Numbered from the stretch's first letter, positions 25,373 to 37,057 are shown. The stretch: DNA of 64,000 nucleotides from Macquaria australasica (GCA_005408345.1 SEMN01000056.1:1674001-1738000); one strand, 5' to 3'. A program made the numbers and translations. The notes: generated from the sequence alone by a model not told the origin.

Positions 25373-25374
<2 letters not shown>

Positions 25375-28300
25375 CAGATTATCGTTTTGTCATTGTCAGC
25401 AAGTAACACAGCAAACAGGTATGGTGTGAGCAGACTTTACAGGAATCATGGTTTTTCATTAACATATCAGTGATGATTGAGACAAGTTAAACTGTGAATG
25501 TACAAAGCTTAAGGTTAAATGGTGTCTCAACGGAAATGTAAGATTCACATTTTATCAACACACGATCTCTCATGAGTTGACCAAAGTTTTTCCACACTGG
25601 TAGTCAGCAGTCTCAGGTTCACCCACTTATGTCACATTTACTAGCAAAACGACATACAGGTCCCAGTGTGAGAGATCAAACACACACAGACACACATTCA
25701 TTTTTCCATGAGCTAATGCTGCAGACATCACTGCAAAGGTAACTATCTTTTCCTCTGTGAATCTCTACCACACACAGGCACAAACTGGGTGAAATATTTC
25801 GCATATGAGCAACCATCAGTGATCTGTTTTGTAATGGTGAAGTCACTGGTCAGTGTTAACAAGCACTGTGCAAGCATTTGCTTGTCCACAAGAGGTCAAG
25901 GGGCCCCTTAATCAGAGCCTCTGTGTGATATGACTATAAGGAGTCAGAGGGTTTAGACAAAACTCCTTTTGCAAAACATTCACTTTGAAGATGTCACAGC
26001 AAAGACGCCATATTCATCAATTGTGTCTGCCTGGGGGTACATGACGTAGGACAGGGGGCCTTTGAGGTATCATTTCCCAGGGGGCTTTTGAGCTGCCGGC
26101 TGCCAAGCTTTATCAGGTCTGTGAGTGGACTAACAACCATCTAATCAAGACTTGTTAACTCAGCATCACAACATCAAAGCAAACAGCACTTACATGCACA
26201 CACTTGAGTTAAGAGTTGAGTTGTGCACCTTCAGAATTGTGACTACAGGCCAAAGGTTGTGGGTTCTTTCTTTTTCTGTCGCTACTTTCCCTCTATGCAA
26301 AGATTCCCCTGTTGTACGCAGAAGAAAACCGACGTTCCCCTCAGTCCTCCTCACATCAACACCTGCACACTCATCTGATTCTTCATCCACTGATGGTGTT
26401 AAAGACAAAAGCACCACACTAACTTCCATGATGACACTTGCAAAACGTTGCAACAGCATCCCCACTTTAGATGCCGTATGAGTCACAAAGTTGAAGCTCC
26501 ACAAAGATCTAAAAATATACTACAGGTAACATTTAGGAGAAATGAATTTAGGATTATTTTTAATTATTCATTATTATTATTTTTGGAAATTGGGTAAAGT
26601 TCAAATCATACTGGTGTTTCTATTTGGATTATTTCTTGTGTTATCGATCTATTCACAGCAGGACTCAAATGAACTTATCTGAAGATTATTCACTCATAAA
26701 GCTTCTTTAACACTAGGAAAGGCCAAACTTTGGTTAATTCACAGCACTTTGGAAGTTTGGAAATTACATTTAATGAAACTGCACTTTGTGTATGACTGAG
26801 TTAGAATCCCAAAATTGTACCCGTTTTGCTTAGACAAGTATTTTAAAGTTTCAGTCATCCTGACATAATCTGGTCTGCTTTCAGGAAGTGAATAAATACC
26901 TATTTACACAATGAGCCTTTCCTCTGGGTAAATCATGGATTTTTTCTTGAGAGTCTGGACCGAAATATGGGTCAACTTTGTGATTTAGGAAATAAATGTA
27001 AACTATTAAAATAACTCAAACTGGGTTTTACCCGTCAATGACAAATTGTTCAGTTTAATACATTTAATTAGTTTGTCACAGCCTGCCAACATCTGTGTTG
27101 TGTCTCTTTATAAGATAGAACTTGCTTAGCCTGGTTTTACAATATACAGGATCATATGCAACATTATGATACCTATGTAAAAACTGCTGTGACATGCTGA
27201 TGCATATTTGTAAATGTGTAATTATATATATATTTTTTTTATATATTAGGCTGCCATTACTGCTGTTTTCTAGTACTGCTTTCATTTATTTGTTTACTTG
27301 TTTAATCCATCGGGAGAAGCCATGCAAAATGTTATTGTAACTGAGCATAATGATAATAAAGATCATTCATTCAGCACCATTGATTGTTTTTGTTTAGTTT
27401 CTGTCTGCATGCATATGTTAACCTAAATGAACTGAAACACGCACCTTGCTGTGAGCAGCGAGTGCACATTTGGCAGTGCAAGAGGATGCTGGACCGGGGC
27501 CCGGCCTCACCGGGGCTCAGATGAAGCCTGCATCTTTTCTTTGGAGTCAGCAATTGATGGCACTAAGTACATGTTACAGCCTGTGAGTTGCTGGTATAGT
27601 CACAAGATTTGGTTTGATTAATTTCACTAGGCACAACAAACAATCATCTCCAGTACTACTTGTGCTGTGACAACACATATACTGCATACATTACACATAT
27701 AGCGCTTCCATTATCTCATTTCCACCGCTACATTTATCTTGATGTTGATCTGACTATGCACAAGATGTGCAAATATATATATGTGTGTATATATAGACAT
27801 TAGTACAGACATTAGTAAACAACAGTTTACTAGGAAGTGTTGATGCATGCTGCACATTTTAAAAAATCAGCTCAGCTTATTAAATATATTCACATTAATA
27901 ACACTGCTCAGACACTGAACACGCTTTCATGTTTCGTAGGAGTTCCCAGTGAAACTGTGACAACATTAGCTATACTTCACATGCCATCACTGGCCGCAGT
28001 CTGTGTGGGGGATCTCCCCATATGCCTCTTTCCACCACCCAATCTTTAACAAGTCTGTTGTAAAGATAAAACAAGAAATTGTCACTGTTGTCACTGGCAA
28101 ATGGGCATGAGTCACGTATCCACTGGAAATGGGAAAAGTAAAACAAAAACTATGACATCACGGTCACCTATAGTTAATAATTATGCAGTTTTCTGACCAC
28201 AGAAACTGTGACGTGGCATTTTGCATGTGGCAGGGGGGAGAAGAAGAAAAGGAAAAGAGTTGCCCATCTCGGTTTCTTTTACTCTTCAAGAATGTTCTTC

Positions 28301-28503
28301 CTTATACTCTAAGAGCGTGCTATATTTTGTTCTCGATTGAGCTTCCTCTGGTCAAAGACACACCAGTTCACCTGAGTTCATTTCTAACAGTTGCAAGATG
28401 TGGTACATTTATAATATTTGCTGTACAGTAAAACCTCACAGTATTGACCGATTGGATCACTTTTTGACATTCACAACATTTTGAGAGATGTGAACAGATC
28501 ATG

Positions 28504-28521
28504 AGGTCACTAATGAGGTCA
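28504..28521 (+). promoter_or_regulatory. perfect AGGTCA direct repeat, 6-nt spacer (DR6)
   Basis: Two exact AGGTCA half-sites (28504-28509 and 28516-28521) in direct orientation are separated by CTAATG. Nuclear receptors bind paired AGGTCA sites; DR6 is a less common spacing. It lies about 0.9 kb upstream of the cytokine start. A chance occurrence is possible. Confidence 0.3.
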
Positions 28522-29335
28522 CTGACGAGCTCTTGGTATGACGTTAGCAGAGATGTTTACCATAATCTATGTTTTAAAAAAATTACAGCAAACTGATCCA
28601 TTTGCAAAGCTTATAACTGGAGAGTCCAGTTGACAAAAAAAGAGTGCAACTTCTCACTGAATATTTATGGGTAAACTGCGTCACCTCTGGACTAAGATAA
28701 AGTACAGGGGTGCTGTGAAGATGGTACGGTTCCGTTTTTCAGTCTGAGAAGTTGTACGACAGAAATATCCTACAGTATAATGTATCAAAGGAAACTGTGT
28801 TGTTCACAGTGTTATTCACAGGAAATGTACTGCACCATATAATATAGCACAGTAGGATACTGCTAAATCTAACCTCAAAATTGAACAGTATAAGCTTGAA
28901 AATCTCACTATTTGTAGCTATTGTATTCAATACATTTCAATTTACAGCTCATAACAGGGTACTAGAGGCCTCCTCTGTTTGCATTGGTACACACAGTTCC
29001 TAAAAATTGTGCTTTCTGTCAAGCAAAGAAGTTAACTTAAGGTAACAAAGTGCTGTTATATCATCAAGATTATCTTCTAACACAGTGCAGTGAAACAAGA
29101 TTGTTGCCATTCATTCATTCAGTTTCAGTCTTTTCTTCTTCTGGTGGAACATAGTCAGCGGTGGTTTCTTAATCGTTTGCCAATAAGGTCAGAGATTTTT
29201 CTTAAAAGATTTTTCAAATAGCCTAATTTGTGCTACGTGTACATTACATTGCGTAAAGCACTGAGTGATGATTTGCATTTCCAGGTAGGTGTACGATGAC
29301 ATCAGTACACTTCCTTTTCCTCGCTGACTTCTGTA

Positions 29336-29344
29336 CATAAAAAG
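29336..29344 (+). promoter_or_regulatory. TATA-like box of the cytokine gene
   Basis: CATAAAAAG lies 74 nt upstream of the chosen start codon. This places transcription start near 29365, downstream of an in-frame ATG at 29346 and upstream of the ATG at 29418, which supports the latter as the true start. A CRE/AP-1-like TGACATCA sits just upstream at about 29297. Confidence 0.5.
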
Positions 29345-29417
29345 AATGGGCAGACTGATCACATCAGTACTCAAACTTAACAACGAAGAGAAGCTGTTAA
29401 AGAAGAGAGAGAGAGAG

Positions 29418-30256
29418 ATGAAGTGCGTGTTTGTCCTTGCTGTCCTGTTGCATCTCTGCAGTGTTAAGTCAGACATGAACTTGAACATTGAGATAATAAA
29501 TGGACTGGAGGAACTCAACAAACTCTGCGTAAAGAAAATCAGTTGTGTAAGTATAATGCATTGGTATTATCACACCTTATTTCATTTAACACTTGCAGCG
29601 TATGGTGGCGCCTCACCCTCATGCGTCTAAATGACTGTTAATGTCATAATGTGCCACTTAAAATATCCAATGCTTAATACATTAATCAAATAAATGCTCT
29701 GTCCCTATAGCCACAGGCGGTGCAGGCGCCAGTGCCAAGTATGAACAATCATGCGGTAAGTGTTGCATCTTATCACTATCTGCACTCTGAATGGTCTAGA
29801 CCAAGCTTTGTTGCTCTTCTGGTTATGTTGAGCACAGTTCACATGCATTTTATTTGCAATATCCTGACTATGCCATGTCATTTTTGCATTGCAGTCTTCC
29901 TGTGTTGATGTCTTTATCAGGGAGCTGAAGCACATTCTTGGCAACATGACGATACCTGAAGACAGGAAGCAGAAGCATATTCTCAAAAAACTTAAGGCCA
30001 ACCTCCAGCGTATGGAACCACCTCCAGAGGTTAGCCAACAAAAATGTGTGATTTCTTGACAGATACTGGTTCTCACTGTTTACTTGCTACATCAGTAGCT
30101 GCTATCATCATGACACATAATCCCAAACCCTCTCTGTTCCTCTTCCAGAGTGACGACAGATGCAAAACGACGCAGAAAAACGGTCCTGCGCCTTTTACGA
30201 CGTACATTATTTTCCTCAGGAAACTGAACAAATCAGAGGGAAGACGAAATGTCTAG
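29418..30256 (+). CDS. short-chain four-helix cytokine, IL-4/13-like, 4 exons
   Basis: Exons 29418-29546, 29711-29755, 29895-30029 and 30149-30256 join to 138 aa. All three introns are phase 0, and the second exon is tiny (45 nt), as in IL-4, IL-13, IL-5 and IL-2 genes. Residues 1-18 (MKCVFVLAVLLHLCSVKS) are a signal peptide. The mature chain has four cysteines (37, 43, 61, 108), one N-glycosylation site (N75-M-T) and segments expected to be helical: 20-36, 59-74, 80-98 and 119-130. Length and exon sizes (129/45/135/108) suit fish IL-4/13, a type-2 cytokine acting through common-gamma or IL-13-type receptors. The AU-rich 3' UTR supports a cytokine. IL-2-, IL-5- or IL-3/GM-CSF-type identity cannot be excluded, because this family diverges quickly and the call rests on gene structure rather than alignment. 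Confidence 0.7.
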
Positions 30257-30371
30257 CCTGTTTTGTGTTTTATGCATGGTCGCTTCAATTGTTGCTGATT
30301 TGTTATTTTCAGTTAATGTTTCCACATAAAGTGAAATTACAGATATGACCAGAGAATTTTTCAAAATTGGT

Positions 30372-30435
30372 ATTTATGTATTTATGAGTATAATTTATGT
30401 CTATTTATTTCACAATTTATTTATTTTTGTATTTA
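30372..30435 (+). promoter_or_regulatory. AU-rich element cluster in the cytokine 3' UTR
   Basis: Seven ATTTA pentamers start at 30372, 30380, 30393, 30403, 30415, 30419 and 30431, two of them overlapping as ATTTATTTA. Such clusters recruit decay factors and make cytokine mRNAs short-lived. A polyadenylation signal AATAAA follows at 30531-30536, so the cluster lies inside the predicted 3' UTR. Confidence 0.75.
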
Positions 30436-30544
30436 TTTGAAGACATTGCATATGATGTATGTGGCACAAAGTAATATTCGCAATGTGAAAAAGATTATTT
30501 CAGTTCAGAAATATTGTGCTGCTGTCGTCAAATAAATCAACTAC

Positions 30545-33500
30545 TTTCTTAATTTGTTCTCCCTGGGTATTTGTAAATCCTTCAGTGAATTGCTATGTTT
30601 AAAGAGGCAATGTTACACTATTTGGATGTCAAAAGAAAAAATTTAATTCACCCTGTATAAATTCAAATAGGTCAAACAAGAAGAAATCTACTAATTGTGT
30701 GCAACACACACAAAAAAGTAAAAAGGAATGTACTATTTTCTCTTTATGTCAGTGAAAATTAAATCTTGAAAACTTTAAAAAGTGTTGAGATAGTAATAGG
30801 CTGTAATGCCATGGCGGGTACGGGGGGGGGCTGGTGGGTGGGGTTGTTTGACAAGTGTAAAGCGCACTGTGAAAGCATGAAGTGGCTTTACAAGCAAGAG
30901 AAAAAAAGAAACAGAGTAAGAGAGAGCTAAAGTGAATCACTGTCTCTCTTATCTATTCTACCCATCTGGAGAGTGGTGAGAGTTGGCACGTTTGCATACC
31001 AGCGCACAAAAACACACGGACTCATACGAACTTGCACAGATATGCATGACTGACAAATATGCAGGGCTGCGTTCTCACACATGCACTCACACACACAAAC
31101 ATGCAGCATCGAAGAGAAAGCACTTTTTTTGTTTTGCAGGTAGCTGGGTACCTGTTATCCCACATCACACTAAAAGCAGAGGTTTGTCATGACTTGAATG
31201 GGAGATCTTGGAAAATTTCAAGCCGTATCAAGTCTCCACGAAAGCATGTCGTGATTGACAGATTATGTGAAAAGTGTCTGCAGCTGTGGTTTGCCTTATC
31301 TGTTCGTACACATCTTCTCAGTCACATGTTAGAAGAGAGCAAATTACTCACTGACACATTACACTGTGAGAAAAGGAAGATTAAGAGCAATTCACAATCA
31401 GCAGGTTTGGGAAACGCTAACTCACAGTACAGCCTCTGTGCAGCATGAGCCTTTGAACTGCATGGGACACGAGTTGGAGGAGCAGCAGCTGCTCCTTTGA
31501 ACACAGAAAAGTAGCAGAGCATAAGGCAGGTGGAGAGAGACGATCTGAAGTAGGCCGACAATGCACCTCAGCTTACCTCTCTACCCTGGTCTCACCTCTG
31601 ACCTTCAAACTCTCGACCCTGGCCGGCTGCTGTGTCTTTGATGTCCTCCAAGCAAGGCAGCACTCAGAGATTGAATCACAGAAAAAGACCAGGGAAAAAG
31701 GGAAGAACATACCATCTTTTTACGAAAGAATGAAGCACATATGGAATGACAACAATAAACACACGATCGTAATAAACCGGAGGAGAAAAGGACACTGATA
31801 TTTTAGTAATTCACAGGTTTTTGGGCCAATTTTAGATGATCTTTGGAGGGACGTGGTAGGCAGAGCACTGACAGTGATTAGCTGAAACAGTGATGTGAAA
31901 CATTTGATTAAGTGACAGAGTCAGTTTGAAGTTAAAGGAATAGTTTGACATTTTGGAAAATGCGCTCATGCCATACCACTCTCATATCTGTCCGTTCAAC
32001 GCAAGGCTACAACCAGCAGCCTGTTAGCTTAGCTTAGCATAAAGACTGGAAACAGGGCGAAACAGCTAGCCTGGCAATGTCCAAAGGTAACAAAATCCAC
32101 CTACCAGCACCTATAAAGCTCACTAATCAAGTGAGTACAAAAACAAAAAGTTGTGGTTTTAGGGGGGTTATATTAAGTGACTCCGAAGAAATAGTCTGGC
32201 ACATTCATAACACTCATAAAAATGCAAATTGTTGTTTTCACACTTTGGTTTTTGGTATAACGTGTTAGAGCCAGGCTAGCTGTTTCCAGCCTTTGTGCTA
32301 TGCTAAGCTAAGCTAAGCTGGCTGGTTCCTGGCTGTAGCCTCCTGTTGAATGGACAAATAAGAAATGTGGTGTCGATCTGCTCGTCTAACTCTTGGAAAG
32401 AAAACATGTTTCCCAAAATGTCAAACTATTCCCATAAAGGTTTCCTGTGTATAATCACTGACCTCTCTGGAAAAATGTATGAGGTATAAGGTGACGTCTG
32501 AAAATATTTAGTTTTATCTGACAACGATCCGAAACTCAAAGACATTCAGTGTACTATCACAAATGACAAAAACTCTGAGAGAATGTTTAGCATTTTAGCT
32601 TGAAAAATCCCTTACTAATCGAATATTAATCGATTAATCAAAATAGTTCATGATTAATATTCTATCTTTTGACTTCGCGATTAATCAACACATTGTGTCC
32701 TCTATTTCTTTGTTTGAAAAACAACAACAATAAAAACAGGGATCAATACTGAGGCATTACTTCTTCTTCATTACTTCATAATCTAATAACTAAATATTCA
32801 ATATTATTATATGACAAATGTAGGTTTACTACACTACACTAGAGTAGTTTATTGTTGTATAATGTGGATTAAGGATTACAGGACAGAGTGAGAGATGGTA
32901 AAGGAAATGGCAAAAGGCAAATTATTTTGGGCAACAAGCATACGTTTTTTTCTTATTTATTTATTCTATGCAATCTCGTGGCTTTAACCCATCTATTGAA
33001 GGTCTTATACAGTGGATGTTTGTGATGGAAAAGGGTAAAAGCTGTTTCTCCTCCTCCTGTCAGAAGTACTTACATCACTGTAAGGTGACAGCTGGCATGT
33101 CACGACTGTTTCTGCATCCCACTATGCTCTGCATGCAAGATACCAGCTTGAACTGAATAAAACAACTATGGGTATGCTGGCAGACGTCGGCGGGAGTTTT
33201 ACAAGCAGTGCACGATTTATCGGTCAGAGCAGACAGAAATAATGACTGCGGCTGAAGGTGACATTGGCCTGCACATGAAAACTCTGACACGGGTGGATGA
33301 AGAATGTGAGTTCCTGATCTAATCTTCTGTCTGGGCATAACCCTGTCTTTCATAAAATCTCTTTTTCATTCATTAAAATCCTTTTCACGGGGGTTTATGT
33401 CCCTCCAGCTTGATACGCAATTGTTCTCTTTCTCCGTTAGGTGGCCTCAGCGACCCACTGCCCCTGCATGTTTGGCCCTTGTCCTAATTCAGTTTTATAA

Positions 33501-33765
33501 CCCGCTTCTTAATTTAATTACACTAGGCTACACCACAGTGCAGATTTAAGTTGGTCTAATTAAGAGAAAGCGCTGCTGATAACAGGTGGGTTTAATGGGC
33601 ACTATGATGTTTTAAACCTCTTAACTCTGCATAAGAGGCCACTCATGATAACTCAGGTGTTACCTGCTGCACCGTACTGTACGTTAGGCAGCATAGCGGG
33701 GTCGGTCGCCAAAGGGCCACAGTCACATGCTTTTCATTCCTACTTCACTTTCTCCTGAATGGGAC
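30545..33765. other. intergenic region between the cytokine gene and drd1
   Basis: No coding gene recognised. The region contains an inverted-repeat transposon (31937-32432, listed separately) and an AT-rich patch at 32610-32700 with repeated ATTAATC words, typical of another dispersed fish element. Sequence near 33360-33640 is non-repetitive with homeodomain-type TAATTA words and could include drd1 regulatory DNA, but nothing definite is seen. Confidence 0.4.
31937..32432. mobile_element. non-autonomous DNA transposon with perfect 20-bp terminal inverted repeats
   Basis: Bases 31937-31956 are the exact reverse complement of 32413-32432. Further inward the arms keep pairing imperfectly: AGCTTAGCTTAGCATAAAG near 32028 against ATGCTAAGCTAAGCTAAGCT near 32301, and GGAAACAGG against CTGTTTCCAG. 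So the whole 496-bp unit could fold back. It has no coding frame. Its right half is closely related to the copy ending at 38361. Confidence 0.8.
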
Positions 33766-33769
33766 AACG

Positions 33770-34092
33770 TCAGAGCGCCGGAGCGCACAGTCTCCGGGAT
33801 TTGGCCGCAGACGCGCGCTGAGGCTGCAGGAGGACGCAGCGAGAGCGGTGATGGCTCTGATGAGTGACATCTGAACACTGTTGTTGTGCTAGTTATTCGC
33901 GAACAACAGTCAGCGATGTGGAGCCCGTCGGGGATATAATCGGACTGATCTTTGGCTTGTTTTTGTCGGACATGGAGACTGGACGCGCTTCTGGATGGAC
34001 TTTACGCTGTGAAGTTCTTCTTGGAAGCGATGGGACATTTATTTTGAAATATGAAATCAAACTACAGCTGACCGCGTCTCAGTGAAAAAGAG
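33770..34092 (+). other. drd1: drd1 non-coding first exon and splice donor
   Basis: A GC-rich, CpG-bearing stretch begins near 33770. It ends at a good donor (AAGAG|GTGGGT at 34092/34093). The matching acceptor CCACAG lies at 34433-34438, 370 nt before the coding ATG. D1 receptor genes in vertebrates have one intron in the 5' UTR and an intronless coding region, which this layout matches. The transcription start is not determined. Confidence 0.55.
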
Positions 34093-34808
34093 GTGGGTAT
34101 GATGATTAAGATTCAAATAGAAATAGGTTTTTGGGTAGGAAGGTGTGACTCTTGATTAGTCATCCCTTAATAATTACAATGCGCTCATGGGAAAACCCTG
34201 CTCTGACAACTGTAACCTATATGTGCCCTTTGAAATTGGATCACTGGCAATATACAATATTATCGGGTAGCCTATATGACATGCACAAGTAGGCCTGCGT
34301 ATAATCAGAGCTTACATAAACAAGACACTTAAAAAAAAGATGGTATTTTAACCAATGTTGCATTTTTATGAGAAGAACTATTATCTAAATTAATACACAT
34401 ATATCCAATGTTATATAATTCATTTCTTTAATCCACAGGGCAGCTGATGACTTAAGTAAGCAGGCAGAGGATTCCTAAAATTAAAGCTGTTTGGGACCCA
34501 AAGAGGGCAGACAGAAGAGCTCATGACTATGGTCATTACCATGAGGAATTAAGTTACCACTACCTCTTCAGCACTGCAGCTCAAATGATGTCAAATCTAA
34601 TTTTCAAAGTCAGGAGGCAAATGTCCGGCCCAGAGAGGGTTTGCCTCAAACATCTCACCCTTCATCATTTATCAGAAGTTACAATGATGGAGATTTTTTG
34701 CAAGGCTGCAGCACAGGAGCCTCCTAGATTCTAATCCTGTGGATATAATGTAGCACGACTCTTCAGTATGACTTAAATGAACACTCCCCAACCCGCACAT
34801 GTTCAGGG

Positions 34809-35927
34809 ATGGATCTCATGAACTTCACAACTGTCATCGACAATGGGTTTTTGGATGAGGCTCCATCGAGCCGCGTCCTGACTGGCTGTTTCCTCTCGCT
34901 GCTCATCCTCACCACCTTGCTGGGAAACACTCTTGTTTGTGCCGCCGTCACCAAGTTTCGACATCTGCGCTCCAAAGTGACCAACTTTTTTGTGATCTCG
35001 CTGGCCGTGTCAGACCTCTTGGTCGCCATCTTGGTGATGCCGTGGAAGGCGGTGACAGAGATCGCCGGGTTCTGGCCGTTCGGCTCCTTCTGTGACACCT
35101 GGGTGGCTTTTGACATTATGTGCTCCACGGCGTCCATTTTGAACCTTTGCGTGATAAGCTTGGATCGCTACTGGGCCATCTCCAGCCCCTTTCGCTACGA
35201 GAGGAAGATGACACCCAGAGTGGCCTATGTGATGATCAGTGTGGCCTGGACGCTGTCTGTGCTCATTTCGTTCATCCCAGTGCAGCTCAACTGGCACAAG
35301 GCCCAAACTAAATCTTACACCCCTCATGCTGGTTCCTCTGGCTCTTCAGGTTTAAACGCTACATCTTACCGCAGCCCAGAGAACTGTGACTCGAGCCTGA
35401 ACAGGACCTACGCCATCTCCACCTCTCTCATAAGCTTTTACATCCCTGTGGCCATCATGGTGGCCACCTACACCCAGATCTACCGCATCGCCCACAGACA
35501 AATCAGGAGGATCTCTGCCCTGGAGCGAGCGGCCGAAAGTGCCAAGAACAGACACGACAGCATGGGCGGAGGCTCCAGCATCGCAGAGTCCGAGAGCTCT
35601 TTCAAAATGACGTTCAAGAGGGAGACCAAGGTGCTGAAGACGCTGTCGGTGATCATGGGGGTGTTTGTATGCTGCTGGCTCCCATTCTTCATCCTCAACT
35701 GCATGGTGCCCTTCTGCGAGCAGTCAAGTGGAGGGGAGGCTTTCCCCTGCATCAGCCCCACCACGTTTGACGTGTTCGTGTGGTTCGGCTGGGCTAATTC
35801 CTCCCTCAACCCCATCATCTATGCCTTCAATGCAGATTTCCGCAAGGCCTTCTCCATCCTGCTGGGCTGCCACAGACTGTATCCAGGAGGCCACAACATA
35901 GAGACGGTCAGTCTAAACAAGAAATGA
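34809..35927 (+). CDS. drd1: dopamine D1 receptor (short-tailed fish form)
   Basis: A single exon encodes 372 aa, a class A G-protein-coupled receptor. Seen in order: N-terminal glycosylation site N5-F-T; GN40 in TM1; LAVSD69 in TM2; D102 in TM3 (the amine-binding aspartate); LDRYW; TM5 with S204-T-S206-L-I-S209; the FKRETKVLKTLSVIMGVFVCCWLPFF run of loop 3/TM6, identical to human over most of its length; WFGWANSSLNPIIYAFN in TM7; and the LLGC palmitoylation site. It couples to Gs/Golf and raises cAMP. Two points differ from human DRD1 (446 aa): the tail stops right after NIETVSLNKK, about 70 residues early, and TM5 position 5.42 is Thr205 rather than Ser. Short D1 tails are known in some fish (carp D1 is about 363 aa), so this is likely normal. 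The a/b duplicate cannot be assigned. Confidence 0.95.
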   Translation: MDLMNFTTVIDNGFLDEAPSSRVLTGCFLSLLILTTLLGNTLVCAAVTKFRHLRSKVTNFFVISLAVSDLLVAILVMPWKAVTEIAGFWPFGSFCDTWVAFDIMCSTASILNLCVISLDRYWAISSPFRYERKMTPRVAYVMISVAWTLSVLISFIPVQLNWHKAQTKSYTPHAGSSGSSGLNATSYRSPENCDSSLNRTYAISTSLISFYIPVAIMVATYTQIYRIAHRQIRRISALERAAESAKNRHDSMGGGSSIAESESSFKMTFKRETKVLKTLSVIMGVFVCCWLPFFILNCMVPFCEQSSGGEAFPCISPTTFDVFVWFGWANSSLNPIIYAFNADFRKAFSILLGCHRLYPGGHNIETVSLNKK

Positions 35928-37057
35928 CTCATGACTCTCTCTCTCAGCACTGACTCATCCTCAATGCTAAGAGTCCGAGCGTTCCTGTAGAGGCCGGTCT
36001 GATCGACTTCAAACGAGGACGCTGCTCTCTGTGCTGACTCTTAGTGTGACTGAAGGATGCGGTGACCCTACATGTACCCGTGTTTGCATTAGGCGAGCGG
36101 CCCGTCTGTGTGCAGACTGTCAGTGTGAGCTTGCCGTGCTCACCGTGGTCGCTACACTGTCTTCAAATGGAAGGAGCTCCTGAAAGAGGAGAGGGGATTT
36201 GGGGATTGAGATTAAGACTCTTGGCTGTTGTGCCAGGGAGCTGGAAGCGCAGCGGTGCTGACACGCCCCTGGGATAGATAATCCCATGACTGGGCAGCAC
36301 ACATCCTAATGCTGTCAGACACTGCTCTCTTCAATACCATCACACACACGTACACAATCACAAAGACTGTCAAAACAAGCTCCTCCAAATACAGTGTAAA
36401 TGCAGCACCCAGCATGCACGCTACAACAAATTACATGACAGCGCACAGAAATACTGTTACTCATTACGTTAACATCCTGTGCTCTGCAAGGATTACAGCA
36501 GTAAAGCGTCAAACCACATCATGTTTCTACATAGATGAACATGTAGGTAAAGTACATCCACATGCGACTTTATTAAAGCAAGATTCGATTTTTACATCAG
36601 GCTTGATCCATTAATGTTCTGAGAAATGGACACTTATCAAAACGTGATCTGAATTTCTTTTGGAAGGAAAAGGTATAAGACATGAAAAATGCAGCTTGTC
36701 AAACTGCAGGTCACATCTCATTGCCGATACTGGATCTGAATTCTTATTTATATCTCATCCAAATGTGAAATCATTATAACTTTAAACCAAATTTACTCAA
36801 CAGACACCTCATAAATTATTTGCTTCACTGCTTGAAAGTGTTTTGAGTGTCTCATATCACTTTGTGTGTCCTGTATTTTTCATAAACAACAGCTGATGAC
36901 CTCTTTCAAGGAAAAGGCAAAGACCTAAAACAAAGGTTTCGCTTGACTTGTGGTGTGTTTGACTATCGTGCTTATTCAGAGGCTGATACAGAATTGTAAT
37001 TGACTGAACTGTGATCAGGTAAATTACTTTTAATTTGCTATTTAAAGTGAATTATTA

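Larger units (their letters stand above)
22631..29330. other. 6.7 kb intergenic region between the NEK and cytokine genes
   Basis: I see no gene here: frames are short and unconserved in character. It holds a CA microsatellite (25331-25372); AT-rich runs near 27225-27245 and 27775-27795; a repeat fragment at about 23885-23985 (GGGGGTTGCTCAAGGCCTTG, AACCAGCAACCTTTCGGCC) of a type scattered in fish genomes; a C-run/G-run palindrome at 24298-24314; and a perfect nuclear-receptor-type direct repeat at 28504-28521. The right end should contain the regulatory DNA of the cytokine gene. Confidence 0.4.

Noticed and set aside
29346..29417. upstream in-frame ATG of the cytokine
   Set aside because: It overlaps the TATA-like box position and would bury the signal peptide behind a charged leader (KLLKKRERE), so the start at 29418 is preferred.
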